Below, piece by piece: positions 1 to 10,500 of a stretch of 64,000 nt of DNA. Numbering within the stretch: position 1 is the stretch's first letter; each line of letters starts with the position of its first letter. The position numbers were made by a program, and so were the translations under genes. Source of the DNA: Phoebastria nigripes (lineage: Eukaryota > Chordata > Aves > Procellariiformes > Diomedeidae); NCBI GenBank assembly GCA_035582835.1, contig JAYKAV010002928.1, positions 66,175-130,174 of the forward strand. Reading direction: 5' to 3'. The notes below the pieces were generated by a model that did no database searches, was not told the DNA's origin, and worked only from the letters and a program-made list of their open reading frames with translations.

Positions 1-906
1 CAGCGATCCCCGAGGTCGCGCCAGCCTGCGTGCCATGTCTGCTGCCCTGCAGCCGAGCACCGGTTCCCTGCCAGGCTCCAGGGCAGCAGCGAGCCCAGAG
101 CTCCTGCGCAGGCTGGGCCCTTCCCGGCACCACAAACACGTTACGCAACCTGTGCCTGCCACGGCCCCGCCAGCGCCGGGCCTGGCTCCCCAGCCCCAGA
201 TAAGCTTATCGGAGGCACACAATGGAGCCAGCGCCCACAGGGTGGGCACCCGCGGCTCAACTGAAACATGCCCAGCTCAGGGAGGGGGCACACGCTGCCC
301 TGAGGACAGACAGCAAAGAAAAAGACCTGCTCGACAGCTGAACCACGGGCTTTGGGGGGGTGGAAGGGGGACAAGAGGGCAGGCCTAGGGTACCCCTGGA
401 GAGAGCCAGGCCACCCAGTACCTTCCCCCAGGGCTGGTAAACTCAGGTAGGAGCAGACTTCTTGTGCTAGCCCCCTGCGCCTCCCGCAGCTCCAGCCAGC
501 CATGCCCGGGCATGACCTACCCCCAAGGGACTGGCGTGCATCCACCACCCCAGCAGCACTGCCGGCAGCCCGCTCCCCAGCGGTGCAAGCACCAGGCACT
601 GCCTCTGCCTACTCCCCCCAGTACCACGGGGCAATGACAGCCCTAACTTCTAGCAGCATCTTCCTACAAAACTTTGGGGTTCCCTTTTCCACTCCAGCTC
701 TGGGCTGCCAGGGAAGCCACCACCCCACAGGTCTGCCTGGGTCTGGTGCCCAGAGCAGGTGCCCATGCCCCCAGGGACCAAGCTGCAAGGTGGAAAGCCC
801 AGGAAGGGACCCGCTCAGGAAGGAGCTGCCTAAATTAGGCAGGGATGGGGCGGCTGAGGCCACCATTCTGTTCAAGGGACAACCCCACCCCTGTGCTGGG
901 TCTTAC
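1..906. other. EIF4EBP3 intron 1 (part)
   Basis: GC-rich, pyrimidine/purine-patchy sequence following the exon 1 donor on the minus strand. I searched it for the second 4E-BP exon (IIYDRKFL) and did not find it. Long open frames on both strands are GC-content artefacts. Confidence 0.7.
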
Positions 907-1024
907 CCCCCGGCGTGGTGGAGTAGACGGTGCCACCNGGCGTGGAGCTGTAGCCCTCTGGGATGGGGAGATGGTGGCTCCCCGGGATGGGGCAGGAGGA
1001 GGTGGCAGTACCCATTGCAGCCAT
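907..1024 (-). CDS. EIF4EBP3: EIF4EBP3 coding exon 1 (partial gene)
   Basis: First coding exon of eIF4E-binding protein 3, a cytoplasmic and nuclear repressor that blocks cap-dependent translation by competing with eIF4G for eIF4E. Reads MGTATSSCPIPGSHHLPIPE then GYSSTPGGTVYSTTPG+G. The SSTPGG and YSTTPGG motifs match the paired Thr-Pro mTOR target sites of 4E-BPs, and TSSCPIPG matches the 4E-BP3 N-terminus. The N at 938 is the third base of a proline codon, so it is harmless. Two in-frame starts exist: ATG at 1013-1015 (GCAATGG, strong context, preferred) and 1022-1024 (weaker). An out-of-frame ATG lies at 1033-1035. Donor GGGG/GTAAGA, phase 1. The exons with the eIF4E-binding YxxxxL motif and C-terminal TOS motif are off the left edge. 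Confidence 0.88.
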
Positions 1025-1035
1025 GGAGCCCACAT

Positions 1036-1135
1036 GGGTGGGGTGGGGGAGGGGCGGGCCTAAGAGGCCTAAGGCCCCTCCCCCGCCCCTCCCCCACCCC
1101 TGCAACTCACCCCAGGAGCAAACACCTATTGCACT
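1036..1135 (-). promoter_or_regulatory. EIF4EBP3 GC-box promoter / 5' leader region
   Basis: Immediately upstream of the EIF4EBP3 start codon. It contains several Sp1-type GGGGCGGGG boxes on both strands and no clear TATA box. The 19-bp inverted repeat described separately makes up most of it. The transcription start is not visible from sequence, so the promoter/leader boundary is unknown. Confidence 0.45.
1040..1100. repeat. 19-bp perfect GC-rich inverted repeat
   Basis: Arms 1040-1058 (GGGGTGGGGGAGGGGCGGG) and 1082-1100 (its exact reverse complement), with a 23-nt spacer holding a repeated GGCCTAA. Each arm has four G-runs on one strand, so G-quadruplexes are possible on both strands. The hairpin foot is 16-25 nt upstream of the candidate EIF4EBP3 starts. 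Confidence 0.85.
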
Positions 1136-2187
1136 ACAATACGATTTGTTTTCAATACAATTACTGTTAACATGAGTGTTTCTCCTTTGGCGTTTGCACT
1201 ATCGGGGGGCAGCAGCAGTTCAATGTTTTTTTGCATTTCTTTCTCAAATACTAGGAAAAATATCTGAATATATCATCCAGTAGCATTTCTGAGGTTTATT
1301 TGCCTGAGGTACTCAGATACTGCTTGTGCACTTTGGGTTTTCAGTACTCCTTCCTCATGCTTTTCCTGNGGAAACTGCTGCTGCATGTAAGGATTTGTCT
1401 GGAGAAGGTGGAGAAGTCTCCATCTGGTCTGAGGGACCACCTAAAGTGGTCCATTAGACTGGACACTACGTGCACTGTAGTTACCTGCTTGAGGAATGGA
1501 CCAAATATTCAGTATAGTTACTGCATCGCCACTGAGCAAAAGCAGAAATAAGCATAGTCCAAGTGCAGAAAGTGGAGAACTTCTGCACCTGGGTAGAGAA
1601 TGAACATTCATCTTAAGCAGTATGCAAAAATCCCCTTCTTCCTCACGGAAAGGACTTGAGGAGCTCTTACCAGATTTAAAGGGTTACAAGAAGCTTAGAA
1701 TTGAATATATTACATTTTTCTCTAGTGGGAAGTGGTGTCTGCTTTCCTAAGATCTGCTTCTAGGCAGCTGGTCACAGCGAGTCAGGTGAAGAAACCCTGC
1801 ATTTACCTGCAAGCTACCTATTTACCTTCTGCAAATTAAGATGCCATCAGTTGCCACGTTGTCAACTCAGCCCTTATCTCCAGCCCCTGAACAAAACCTG
1901 ATCTCTCAGGCAACCCACCTGGAAAAAGAGTGCTAGAAGCAGCAGAACTAATCCAGAAGGAAAAAAAAAAAGAATGCACAACCATGTTCACACAAAAAAA
2001 TAAAAAGGCTAACAACTGGCAGGGGGAAGGATTCAGCAGACCTCGTATCGCAGATCAAAACCCTCCCCCAAACCCTGACTGCATCCACATGCTAATTACG
2101 TGACCCTGAAAAGATGCATCGCTGGGCACGGCAGCAGCTACCGATGACAACAACATACAGCCTCTTCCAAAATTCTCACACACAACC
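1136..2187. other. intergenic spacer ANKHD1-EIF4EBP3
   Basis: About 1 kb separating the ANKHD1 poly(A) signal from EIF4EBP3. Mixed composition with one N at 1370 and short A-runs near 1960-2000. I see no gene or convincing exon in it. Confidence 0.6.
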
Positions 2188-2629
2188 TATAAATACTGTT
2201 TGCCTTTTATTGAATATTCAGGTAAATATTTCACATTAATACAGTCTACATAAAGTAGAGCCACTATACGACATGAAATTTACTCAGCTTTTCCTTTTAA
2301 GTATGTAAACAATTATACATGTATTTACCACCCTAAAAGGTTGAAATCATGTCATCAGCTAGTTCTCTGCTGCATACAAGGATCATTCAGTGGTGTTTAG
2401 CCAAAAGCACTAGTTTCGTCTGATTTTTAAGTTCAAAATGGCTAAACTAACTGGACAACAGAATCAGATTGTATAGGTAAATCAATTTGTTCTTATACAA
2501 CGGGCAATCAAGTTTCCATTGTTACAGCCCACAGAAAATTGCTTAGTTAGGCACATTAAAAAATCCCCAGGGTTCTTCAAGATCATAAAGATTCCCAAAC
2601 AAGGCTAAAAAAGGATAGACCCCCTTAAA
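2188..2629 (-). other. ANKHD1: ANKHD1 3' untranslated region
   Basis: About 440 nt, A/T-rich, between the stop codon and the AATAAA at 2206-2211. The left end is estimated, since cleavage is usually 10-30 nt past the signal. No other strong signal lies between stop and this hexamer. Confidence 0.7.
2206..2211 (-). terminator. ANKHD1: polyadenylation signal AATAAA of ANKHD1
   Basis: Reads TTTATT on the plus strand, AATAAA on the coding strand, about 420 nt past the stop. Cleavage is expected near 2185-2195. Failure to use it would give transcripts running into EIF4EBP3. Confidence 0.7.
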
Positions 2630-2689
2630 TCAGTTGACGTACTTGAGATGCATGTTTCCAATGTGAGGTGCCCAGGTGCCAGGCCAAAT
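2630..2689 (-). CDS. ANKHD1: ANKHD1 exon E27 (last coding part, stop)
   Basis: Coding part of the last exon, 19 codons plus TGA: IWPGTWAPHIGNMHLKYVN, identical to the ANKHD1 C-terminus as I know it from mammals. Acceptor GCTGTAG before ATTTGG. The exon continues as 3' untranslated sequence to about 2188. Confidence 0.97.
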   Translation of the reverse strand: MWPGTWAPHIGNMHLKYVN

Positions 2690-3151
2690 CTACAGCAAGA
2701 AATAAAAAGACAAGTCTATTATGAAAACAAATAAAGGTTCCTTTAACAGAGCGTTTAACCACTAGAGGGCAAGCTTAAGGCTTCCCCCTAACATAAAACC
2801 AGACCGTCCAAAGGCTGGGAGCCCTCTTCAGCTCTGGCCAAGGTTTGACTGGCAACCTGCAAGATGCCGAGTATGGATATAAACCCTCTCACTTACAACA
2901 AAGTCGATTACCTGGCTGAGCAGTCTTGAAATGCTGCTTATTTTACCTGAAAGGTTTGGTACGGATAGCGCAATGTATTTTTTATAAATACACACACACA
3001 CTGTAGGGGAAAAGCCATACAAACGATCTCAATTCTAGTATCACAGAACTGAAAAAAAAGTCACCTATCCAAAAATGAAGAAAACCAAAAAAAAGCACAA
3101 CACTGTAAAAAGCCCCAGGTAAGCAAAGATGGGAAAAGGCAGCCACACTAC
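2690..3151. other. ANKHD1 last intron E26-E27
   Basis: Has a short CA repeat near 2990-3001 and a strong GTAAGTGAG donor-like site at 2888-2896, discussed as a possible 15-nt microexon. Confidence 0.65.
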
Positions 3152-3316
3152 CTGCTGAGCATCAGTACATTCTGTTGAGTTCTGGACAACTTTGATCATG
3201 GGATTCCAGGCAGGATCTGGAGTATGGAGCCCGTTAAAGAGGGGGCCTCCCGGGCCATCCGCTAGCTGAGGGTGCGAGGGTATTAGAGTGCCGCCATACA
3301 TGGAAATCGGTAGGCC
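3152..3316 (-). CDS. ANKHD1: ANKHD1 exon E26
   Basis: A 165-nt exon, phase 0 to 0: GLPISMYGGTLIPSHPQLAD, GPGGPLFNGLHTPDPAWNPM, IKVVQNSTECTDAQQ. In mammals the corresponding exon is the branch point for the readthrough into EIF4EBP3. Donor CAG/GTAGTG, acceptor TTCCTCAG. Confidence 0.96.
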
Positions 3317-4450
3317 CTGAGGAAACAAGAGAAAGCACCGTTGGTGAAGAAGGCAGTGGTTGTGAAGGATTTGCGAAGATGACAGAGGCAGTTCACATCT
3401 ATACGCAACGTTCACCTACTGGCAAGTATCTCAGTGCTGTGAGGAAACGGGGCACCGCTGCACACCTAGGCAGAGTATGGAATACGGTGACTCTTCAGAG
3501 CTTGAGATTCAAGTCAGTTTACCCATTTTTCTGACATTACACCTTGCCAGTATGCAGCAGCCTCTGCACAGCACTTTCAGCTGACTCCATAAAGCCAGAC
3601 ACAGTAGCTGTACAAAGTGATCTCAGTGCTCCCTCCTCTCACCTCTGCAGCATGCGATAACCTTGGTGCACGCAGCCAGGGGCTGCACTTCAGCAAAGCC
3701 CGTATAGAGCTTGAGCCTACAAGACTCGAGTTGAAGATTTTCTATAAATTACTAATGGCCATCTAAAATATTCTTCCGATTCAGAAAGAGCAAGTTACAG
3801 AGCAGCTTTTTGCAATTATGAGATTTCTTTCCTGTGTTTGAATGATTGCTGCTTTGCAATTTAGAAGATCCCAAGAGCACATGCTACAGCTACTTCTGAA
3901 ACATGCTGTAAGCAGGTCTGCTGTCGAGCATGTCGTCCTGGACATTCCTCCAGTGGTGGCTGAGCTGACTATGGCTTGGCCACATTCGTCTGCCTCAAGC
4001 TACTTCCCAGCATTAACATACAAGGCACAGACTTACAAGCGGTCCTCTCAGCCTGCCGCTTCCTTGTGAAAGGCATGTAGTATTCATGGGCACAATTTGT
4101 ACTGAAAGCATTAAGTAAGGCTTTAATCAGCCTCAAGAGCTGAGCAAGCCTTATGAAATGTTTCTGAGCAACTGAGCCTCTGAGAAAGGAAACACTGGAG
4201 AGCGATTCGAGGCATTCAGCTACTTGACAAGAGAACATCTGCAGTCTACAACTTCTGGTTCTGTTTAAATGCACCACCAGGCTTGGGCACCTTTTCTAGT
4301 CAGGACTGGGATGAAAGGAGGTTCAGGACTAGGTGCAGCAAGCAATGGTAGAAGAGGCACACACATACAGTGTAAAGAGGCAGAACAGGAGATACAACAA
4401 AGAAAGTCCTTGGTCATTTTATAGACTAAATCCAACCCTCTGTAACTTAC
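3317..4450. other. ANKHD1 intron E25-E26
   Basis: One strong donor-like site (AGAG/GTGAGAGG near 3641) with a possible but weakly bounded in-frame 45-nt segment. Otherwise plain. Confidence 0.65.
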
Positions 4451-4626
4451 TTTAGAAAAATCCACAAAACTATTTGGCATAGGTTGGTGGAAAATATTTG
4501 AGGGAGCCACTATTCCAGAATCATCTCTCTCCATTGGCTGATGCTGAGAAAACGTGCCCGGGTCCGACAGCTGCTGATGCATTGGATGATTTCCCATGAC
4601 AGGCTGAGACCAACCTGACAAGCCTT
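4451..4626 (-). CDS. ANKHD1: ANKHD1 exon E25
   Basis: A 176-nt exon, phase 1 to 0: EGLSGWSQPVMGNHPMHQQL, SDPGTFSQHQPMERDDSGIV, APSNIFHQPMPNSFVDFSK. Acceptor CTTTCCAG, donor AAA/GTAAGT. Matches the mammalian ANKHD1 C-terminal region with few changes. Confidence 0.96.
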
Positions 4627-5985
4627 CTGGAAAGGAGGAGATTGAAAATGGCTGATTACAATTCATTGAAGGTACTCTGGAGTAGAATTCAGCAGCTGCA
4701 CACACCTACATACATCCAAGGGCTCCCCAAAAACACACAGCCACAGAGGTATCTTAGGGCTCTGCTCTGAGCAAAGGCAGACCTTCCACAGCCTATGCTA
4801 AAGCAGGAAAATACCTGCCGTTTTCAGGCTAATAACCCATTACAGACAATGCAAACACACAAGTCTTATCTGTAGCATCAAGGCCTCTCACAGGGAAGCT
4901 GCAGCAGGCAACACTATATAAGGCTGGCTACATACACACACACTTTCTCTCCCTCCAGCTCCCACATCCTCTCATGTACCATAGGAACACAGAAGAAAGT
5001 TACACTTATGACAGAGGCAAAAACAGAGAAAGAAGAGACACAGGTGAGGCCAGGGAAGTTTGGCCAGGCACATGCCGTCTGCATGTACATTCATCTTGAT
5101 CCTCCAGACAAGTGTGGAGATAGTGGGGACTACTAGTAACTGCAAGTTTCAGGTGTCCACAGCAAAACAGCTAAGATCCGATAAACCTCCAAGCATTGTA
5201 AGTACATACAAGCTTTTCTTGAAAAAAACACAGCAATACTGAGACACTAAGTTAACCAAAGTATGGAGGGCTTCACTGAAAAATATTAACAAATACAGGA
5301 CTAAATTAAACATTTGTCTTTAAAGTTACCAATGGAAACACTTTACACCTCAAACGCTGCAGCTCCTCCTTTCCACAAGAACCTCAAACTACCAGGAAAC
5401 GGAACGTAAAACTTCAGCTGTTTCAAAGTCATTCTTTTGAAACTGGAGCTGCCTGGAACAGAAGTTACCCCACACTATTCAAGAGTCATAAGGAGATCAA
5501 TGCAAAAATCAGCATCCACAACCACGTGTTTCTGGATGCATTAGCTGCACCACAACTAACATTTCAAAATGTTAATGGAAAGCAACCTAGAAGCTTGGAT
5601 GGAGGCAGTTGTCCTTTTAGGCCAAGGGTCAGACTTGGAAATGGACCCCCTTAACAGATAAAAGTTGTTCACTTTTTAAATTCTGTATTATTCAATAGAC
5701 TTAGTATGAAATTTCTGAACTGTTCTTAGGGTTTACAAGTGTACGCTGACAGGTAATCTAGGTTGGGTGAGAACCACATACATTAGGAGAGAAAACCACA
5801 GCATTTTCAATTGATACGCACTTTTCCACCACCGACACCAGTTTTCCCTTCAGGACGTGCTAGATCAAAGTCGATTACAGACTGTAGAACTTTATTCCTC
5901 CTCCCCAACTTTCTTTTCAAATGTAATACTTCTGAAAGGCCCTAAAAGTTTCTTTAGGCTACCCCAGGCTGTACAACAGACTTAC
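4627..5985. other. ANKHD1 intron E24-E25
   Basis: Plain intron, nothing recognised. Confidence 0.7.
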
Positions 5986-6240
5986 CAGATACACTGTTAA
6001 CTCCAAAGGACCAAATACCGCTATGACCAACAGGAGCTGTGAAGTTGGTTCCTAAGGGTGTAGGAGTGACAGATCCTCCCTGTCGAATTCTAGCAAGCCT
6101 TTCTGTCCCGATGGGAGGGGGTACCTTTCGATCTTGATTGGCATTACCCGTTTTTGGCTGGCCCAAGTTAGAAGATGCAGAAGCAGCTGAAAGGGGTGAA
6201 GATGATCCTGACGAAACTGATGGAATAGGAGATTCACCTG
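5986..6240 (-). CDS. ANKHD1: ANKHD1 exon E24
   Basis: A 255-nt exon, phase 1 to 1: SGESPIPSVSSGSSSPLSAA, then LGQPKTGNANQDRKVPPPIG, TERLARIRQGGSVTPTP, and APVGHSGIWSFGVNSVS. DRKVPPPIGTERLARIR is a conserved basic motif of the family. The acceptor reads TTTTCAGCAG, so splicing may start at 6240 or 6237 (NAGNAG), changing one residue. Donor TCTG/GTAAGT. Confidence 0.95.
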
Positions 6241-7343
6241 CTGAAAAGAATATTTCTCTTGCTTAATTACACACAAAGCACACAAGCTAGTGAGCATAAA
6301 TGCTACCTGCTCTATCCCCCTAATATTATCTCAAAGCAAATGATAAAAAGGTTTTAAAGGCTTTTTTTTGGCAAGCATTCTTCAAGTCTTTCACAGAAAT
6401 TCTGTTTAGAGTTTATTTTAACTCTAAAATCAACATTATAACACAAATGCTTTCAGCCATCAGAATCATGTGATATTCTCATGACATAGCAGTACATCTA
6501 AATTAATTACAAGAAAGAATAAGAAACATGGAAGAGTTTCAGGAAGAGGTGAAAACATCAGCCAAAATACCATAAATATCTAAACAGCCTGGTTTTGGTA
6601 TCCACCACTTCCAGCAGAAGGGAAATTAGACAGCTTCCCAAAGCCACATGTGTAACGTAAGAGCCTAAGTCCCACCAACTTCAGAAGCGTCACTGACTCT
6701 TCTTGGGAAATCCAACTTCCTTTGAGCACTCATTTAAATGTTTTGGTTCTTAAGCTCAGAGTGGCAATGAAGTTGCATGCAGTGACATGAAAAGCCTCTT
6801 CACTTAAGATTCTGAATCAAACACCCATATTTTCTGTAAAGCTACTTCCATGTTCTTCCCGTTAGGAGGAAAACCTACTGTTACCTCAGATGATGCTTAA
6901 AAGATTTTGGAACATTTTAAGTAACATAAAATAATTCCAGAATCCCAATTAAAAAAAAAAAAAAAGGCAAGTATAACTTCAAACCATGGCAAACGTGACA
7001 TTTTCACCTGATATTACACTCATACTATTTAGAGGGGATTCTTTAGCTTGGTATAATCACCTCCACTCCCCCACAGCTTCATGCCCTCTCCTCTCAGAGC
7101 CTACGATGACTGATTTTTTTGCCCAAATATGCCTTTAGTAATGTTACCAGAACTAGTGGCATTTTACATGGGAAAAAACACAAAATAGTACAGCTTGGGA
7201 TTTGCAGGCCATCCTCACAGCTGCTAAAAGCAATTGGAAAGCATTTTGTGCATCACTGGGTAACTTCCCCTCAAGTTACAAATCTACTAAAGACAATAGC
7301 TATGAATTTATAGTTAACTAAGACAGACCCATGAAGTTCCTAC
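6241..7343. other. ANKHD1 intron E23-E24
   Basis: Plain intron with a short A-run near 6950; nothing recognised. Confidence 0.7.
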
Positions 7344-7523
7344 ATGAATTTGTTGCGCTTGTCCAAGGATGTGGTGAAAAATGCTGTCTGTTAAAGCTGG
7401 GAGTCCCAACAGGCGCTGGCCCTTGAAGGTAAACCCGTGCTCCTTGTATGTTTGCTGAAAAGCCTGTCAAAGGACCTGAAGAAGAAGTTGTAGAGCTGTT
7501 GGATGGATCTAGAGAGGGTAAGC
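7344..7523 (-). CDS. ANKHD1: ANKHD1 exon E23
   Basis: A 180-nt exon, phase 1 to 1: LPSLDPSNSSTTSSSGPLTG, FSANIQGARVYLQGPAPVGT, PSFNRQHFSPHPWTSATNS. The FNRQHFSP block is shared by ANKHD1 and ANKRD17. Donor CAT/GTAGGA is less typical; acceptor TTATTTCAG. Confidence 0.95.
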
Positions 7524-10500
7524 CTGAAATAAACATAAATTTGATTAAATATCTCTCTTTGGGAACCTGCTTCAAAGCACCAGAGAGAGCTAGTGCTCCA
7601 AATATAATTAAAGCATCTCATCACCTTCGGGGGTATCTGCACATGGTAAGTTCATTTTACAGGTGCACGATTCTCCCTTAGAAACCGACAGAAGGCATTT
7701 CTGTACGCTCTCTGTTTTGGCCATCCCTTTGGTCACTGAAAGGAAATGATCTTAGCAGGGAGGGCAAAGGAGGAAAGCTGGGAGTGGCAAGGATCTTTGC
7801 TTACAAAAAAGCCACGCAAGTCAAACAGGGATACAGGGCTCTTTCAAAGTCCCAGGGGAATCCAGCACCAGGGAAGTAGTTTGCTGCAGTACAGTTTTCG
7901 CCATCCTATAGGTACATTCACATATAGATCGGTCAGAGCATGCTGTGTCCAGAGAAACAGGGCTGACGATGCACAGCACAACAGGTGAGGGGGCTGCCTT
8001 CTACAGGGATGCGTGAGGGGAAGGGAGAGATGGAGAGAAAGTTCAAAGTCCCACAAAAAATTATTAGCAAGGGGGAATTACAGTTTTTTAAATAAGCCAA
8101 AGCTTTTAAGTACTTTTCCAAAATGTTGTAAAAGCTCTTATCACACGTTATTACCTGAAAGCAGAAACGGGCATGGCCATATGTTCACCTGAGTTTTGGG
8201 TTTAGTTTCAAGGGCCTATTAAACAAGACTAGTTTCAAAACCATTTAAACATTTGAAAATGACCACAACCAGGACCAGCCTATATTGCTGCAGAGCAAGG
8301 TTGAAGGTTGTACCTACTTACACCACAGCAGTCTGCAAACAGCAGTGGTGATAGGCAATACCTTAGGTCATAGGCTAGAGGTGCACCTTTCATTGCCTGG
8401 ATACGTTCCTGAAAGCCAGGTCTTTTTCCCCCAGTATTATCAACCAAGTCAGCCTGATTTACTGCTTCCAGAAGTGCCAGATCCAACTTGCTCATATTGA
8501 CAGAAATGACTCTCTAGATTTGAAGGAGGTATTTTTCTCACTAGCCCTACCCCAAAGGTTAAAAAAGAGAAGTCTCCATTGCAGACAAGGAGAAGTAAAT
8601 CACCACCACCAACAGAACATGGGATGCTCAGACGAGGGAACCTGAGCGTGGGAGGACAGTCTCTTAGGGTTTGTCACAGCACAAAGTGCAAGACTCCATG
8701 GCTATGAGGAGGATGCTAATGCCCGTGCAGGCTGCCTGTAAATGCAGTTTGATTGATCTGCGTTTGTCTAGAGCTGCAGTCTGACCTCCAGCACAGAGCC
8801 TAGCCGTAAGCAGATTGCAATACCTCCAGCTGAGGGCCCTCCCTGTGCATCTGCCATGGAGCTACCGATGGGATGCTCTTGCTAACCCTCCATCCACAAA
8901 AGTCTACTCAAAGGTAGTTAAAAGGCCCCTATGGTGACCGATTCCACCACACATCAAAACCAAATTTCGAGCTGGCTGACAAACCACCGAAGATCCCGAG
9001 TTTCTGCCCCATACAGAAGGGGTAACAGAGCTGCTGCTGCCCATGGGGACTGCTGGTTTCCTAAACAGAGAACAAGGCAAAGATTATGACAAAAATAGCT
9101 CTTCTGCAGAAGAGAGATGCCCAGCTGTGTCTTTTGAAGGCTTGGTAGGATGGGTACACAGCTTTCAAAGTGCAATGACTGTACAGACAAGTCCATTTCA
9201 GCACTGCTGTGTATTTTCTACAGGTTGAAGGAAGCGCAACAGCCAGAGATGCACAAATTCAACAGAGTAGACAGTTTTCAGGTTGTACAGAACACTTATC
9301 ATTATCTTGCCTTTCATAAAAGTGGATTAAAAAAACCTTTTGCTCAATATTAAAAATGGCTTCTATGAACAATGACTTACAGAATCCCGATTCCAGTAAT
9401 GAGTTTCCTATTTACGTACTTACCAACAAAATCAGGTTTTGTAATACTAAAACCTTTTGCAATACCATACTCTGCAGTTACTTGGGCCATGAATTCAAAC
9501 TCTTCATCATGCTCTGAAAGCGTAACTGAGCTTTCGAGACTGGTGTACCAATCTCACAAAAACCGTGCCCAAAATTCAGTTTATCAAAGCCCCCAGGCAC
9601 TTCTGCAGAAACTGGTTACTGCAAGGGCTACCTCCACCTTCAGAGAAACAGCCGCAACACTTGGTGACTCCATGTAAAACAGGGAGCCCAGCCATTTCAT
9701 GCAACTTTGTACTCATGTGCTGCTTCCTAAGGTGGCGTTATTTCAAATTTGTGATACCTTTTAATGCCATGTGAGCAAGGTCTTAAACCCCTTCTTAAAA
9801 TGCAGAGGAAAGAAGTAACAAATAGACTTCTTTTGGTCTTCTCCACAGCCTCCCCAAATGGTTGGGCTAAGCCTGCCCTCAATCTGCAGGCTGCTAGGAC
9901 AAGAGATCTAAAGACGTAAGTGAGACAAAAGGCCATTTCCAGAACAGATCCACAGCCGGTGAGGAGATCTGCACATGTATCTGTGCCTCAAAGGAACTGG
10001 TGAATCGAAGAAAACTCAAGCCGCAACTGAGCCTACCCATGAATAGGAAAAGTAGAGCACCCAAGCTCCACCCTGAGGTGACAACTTGTTAAGAAAAAGC
10101 TGGTTTAGTGCACAATCAAATTATATTATATCTCCACCAAATCACCTTAGAGGTGATCACCAAGAGATGTTGATTAGTGGAAAAATTTGCCACAGCCCAA
10201 CTGTGCAAGACAGGCACAAAAGACAAACCTCTGCTCCATCAGGTGTAGAGTCACAACCGAGATTAGAGGATCGGTGTCCACCTGCTTTGATGGCCATTAC
10301 TACTACCTCTCATCACACAGAAGTGTACTGAATTGCCAGGCAAGGCCCAGACTGCTCCTTGTCCATCGCACTGCTGTTGGCCAAAGTGTAAGCCAGTAGT
10401 GACTGGCCCTTTTCCCACTTCTCAAAATCTCCTGAAACCTGCCACCAAACCCTAGGGAAACCGCCAAGGTAGTCCCCAGTTCAACCCACCTTGGAGACTG

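Noticed and set aside
1..906. EIF4EBP3 exon 2 inside the window
   Set aside because: No IIYDRKFL-encoding sequence on the minus strand left of exon 1; it must lie beyond the edge.
502..1170. 222-codon plus-strand frame at the left end
   Set aside because: GC-rich sequence with few stops; the minus strand of the same stretch carries EIF4EBP3 exon 1 with clear homology.
3641..3700. 45-nt phase-0 segment with donor AGAG/GTGAGAGG
   Set aside because: Open, but the acceptor (GGGCTTTGCTGAAG) is poor and larger forms contain a stop.
9381..9407. 27-nt in-frame segment before a GTAAGTCA donor
   Set aside because: Its acceptor lies only a few bases past the donor of the 9424-9513 candidate and has no pyrimidine tract.
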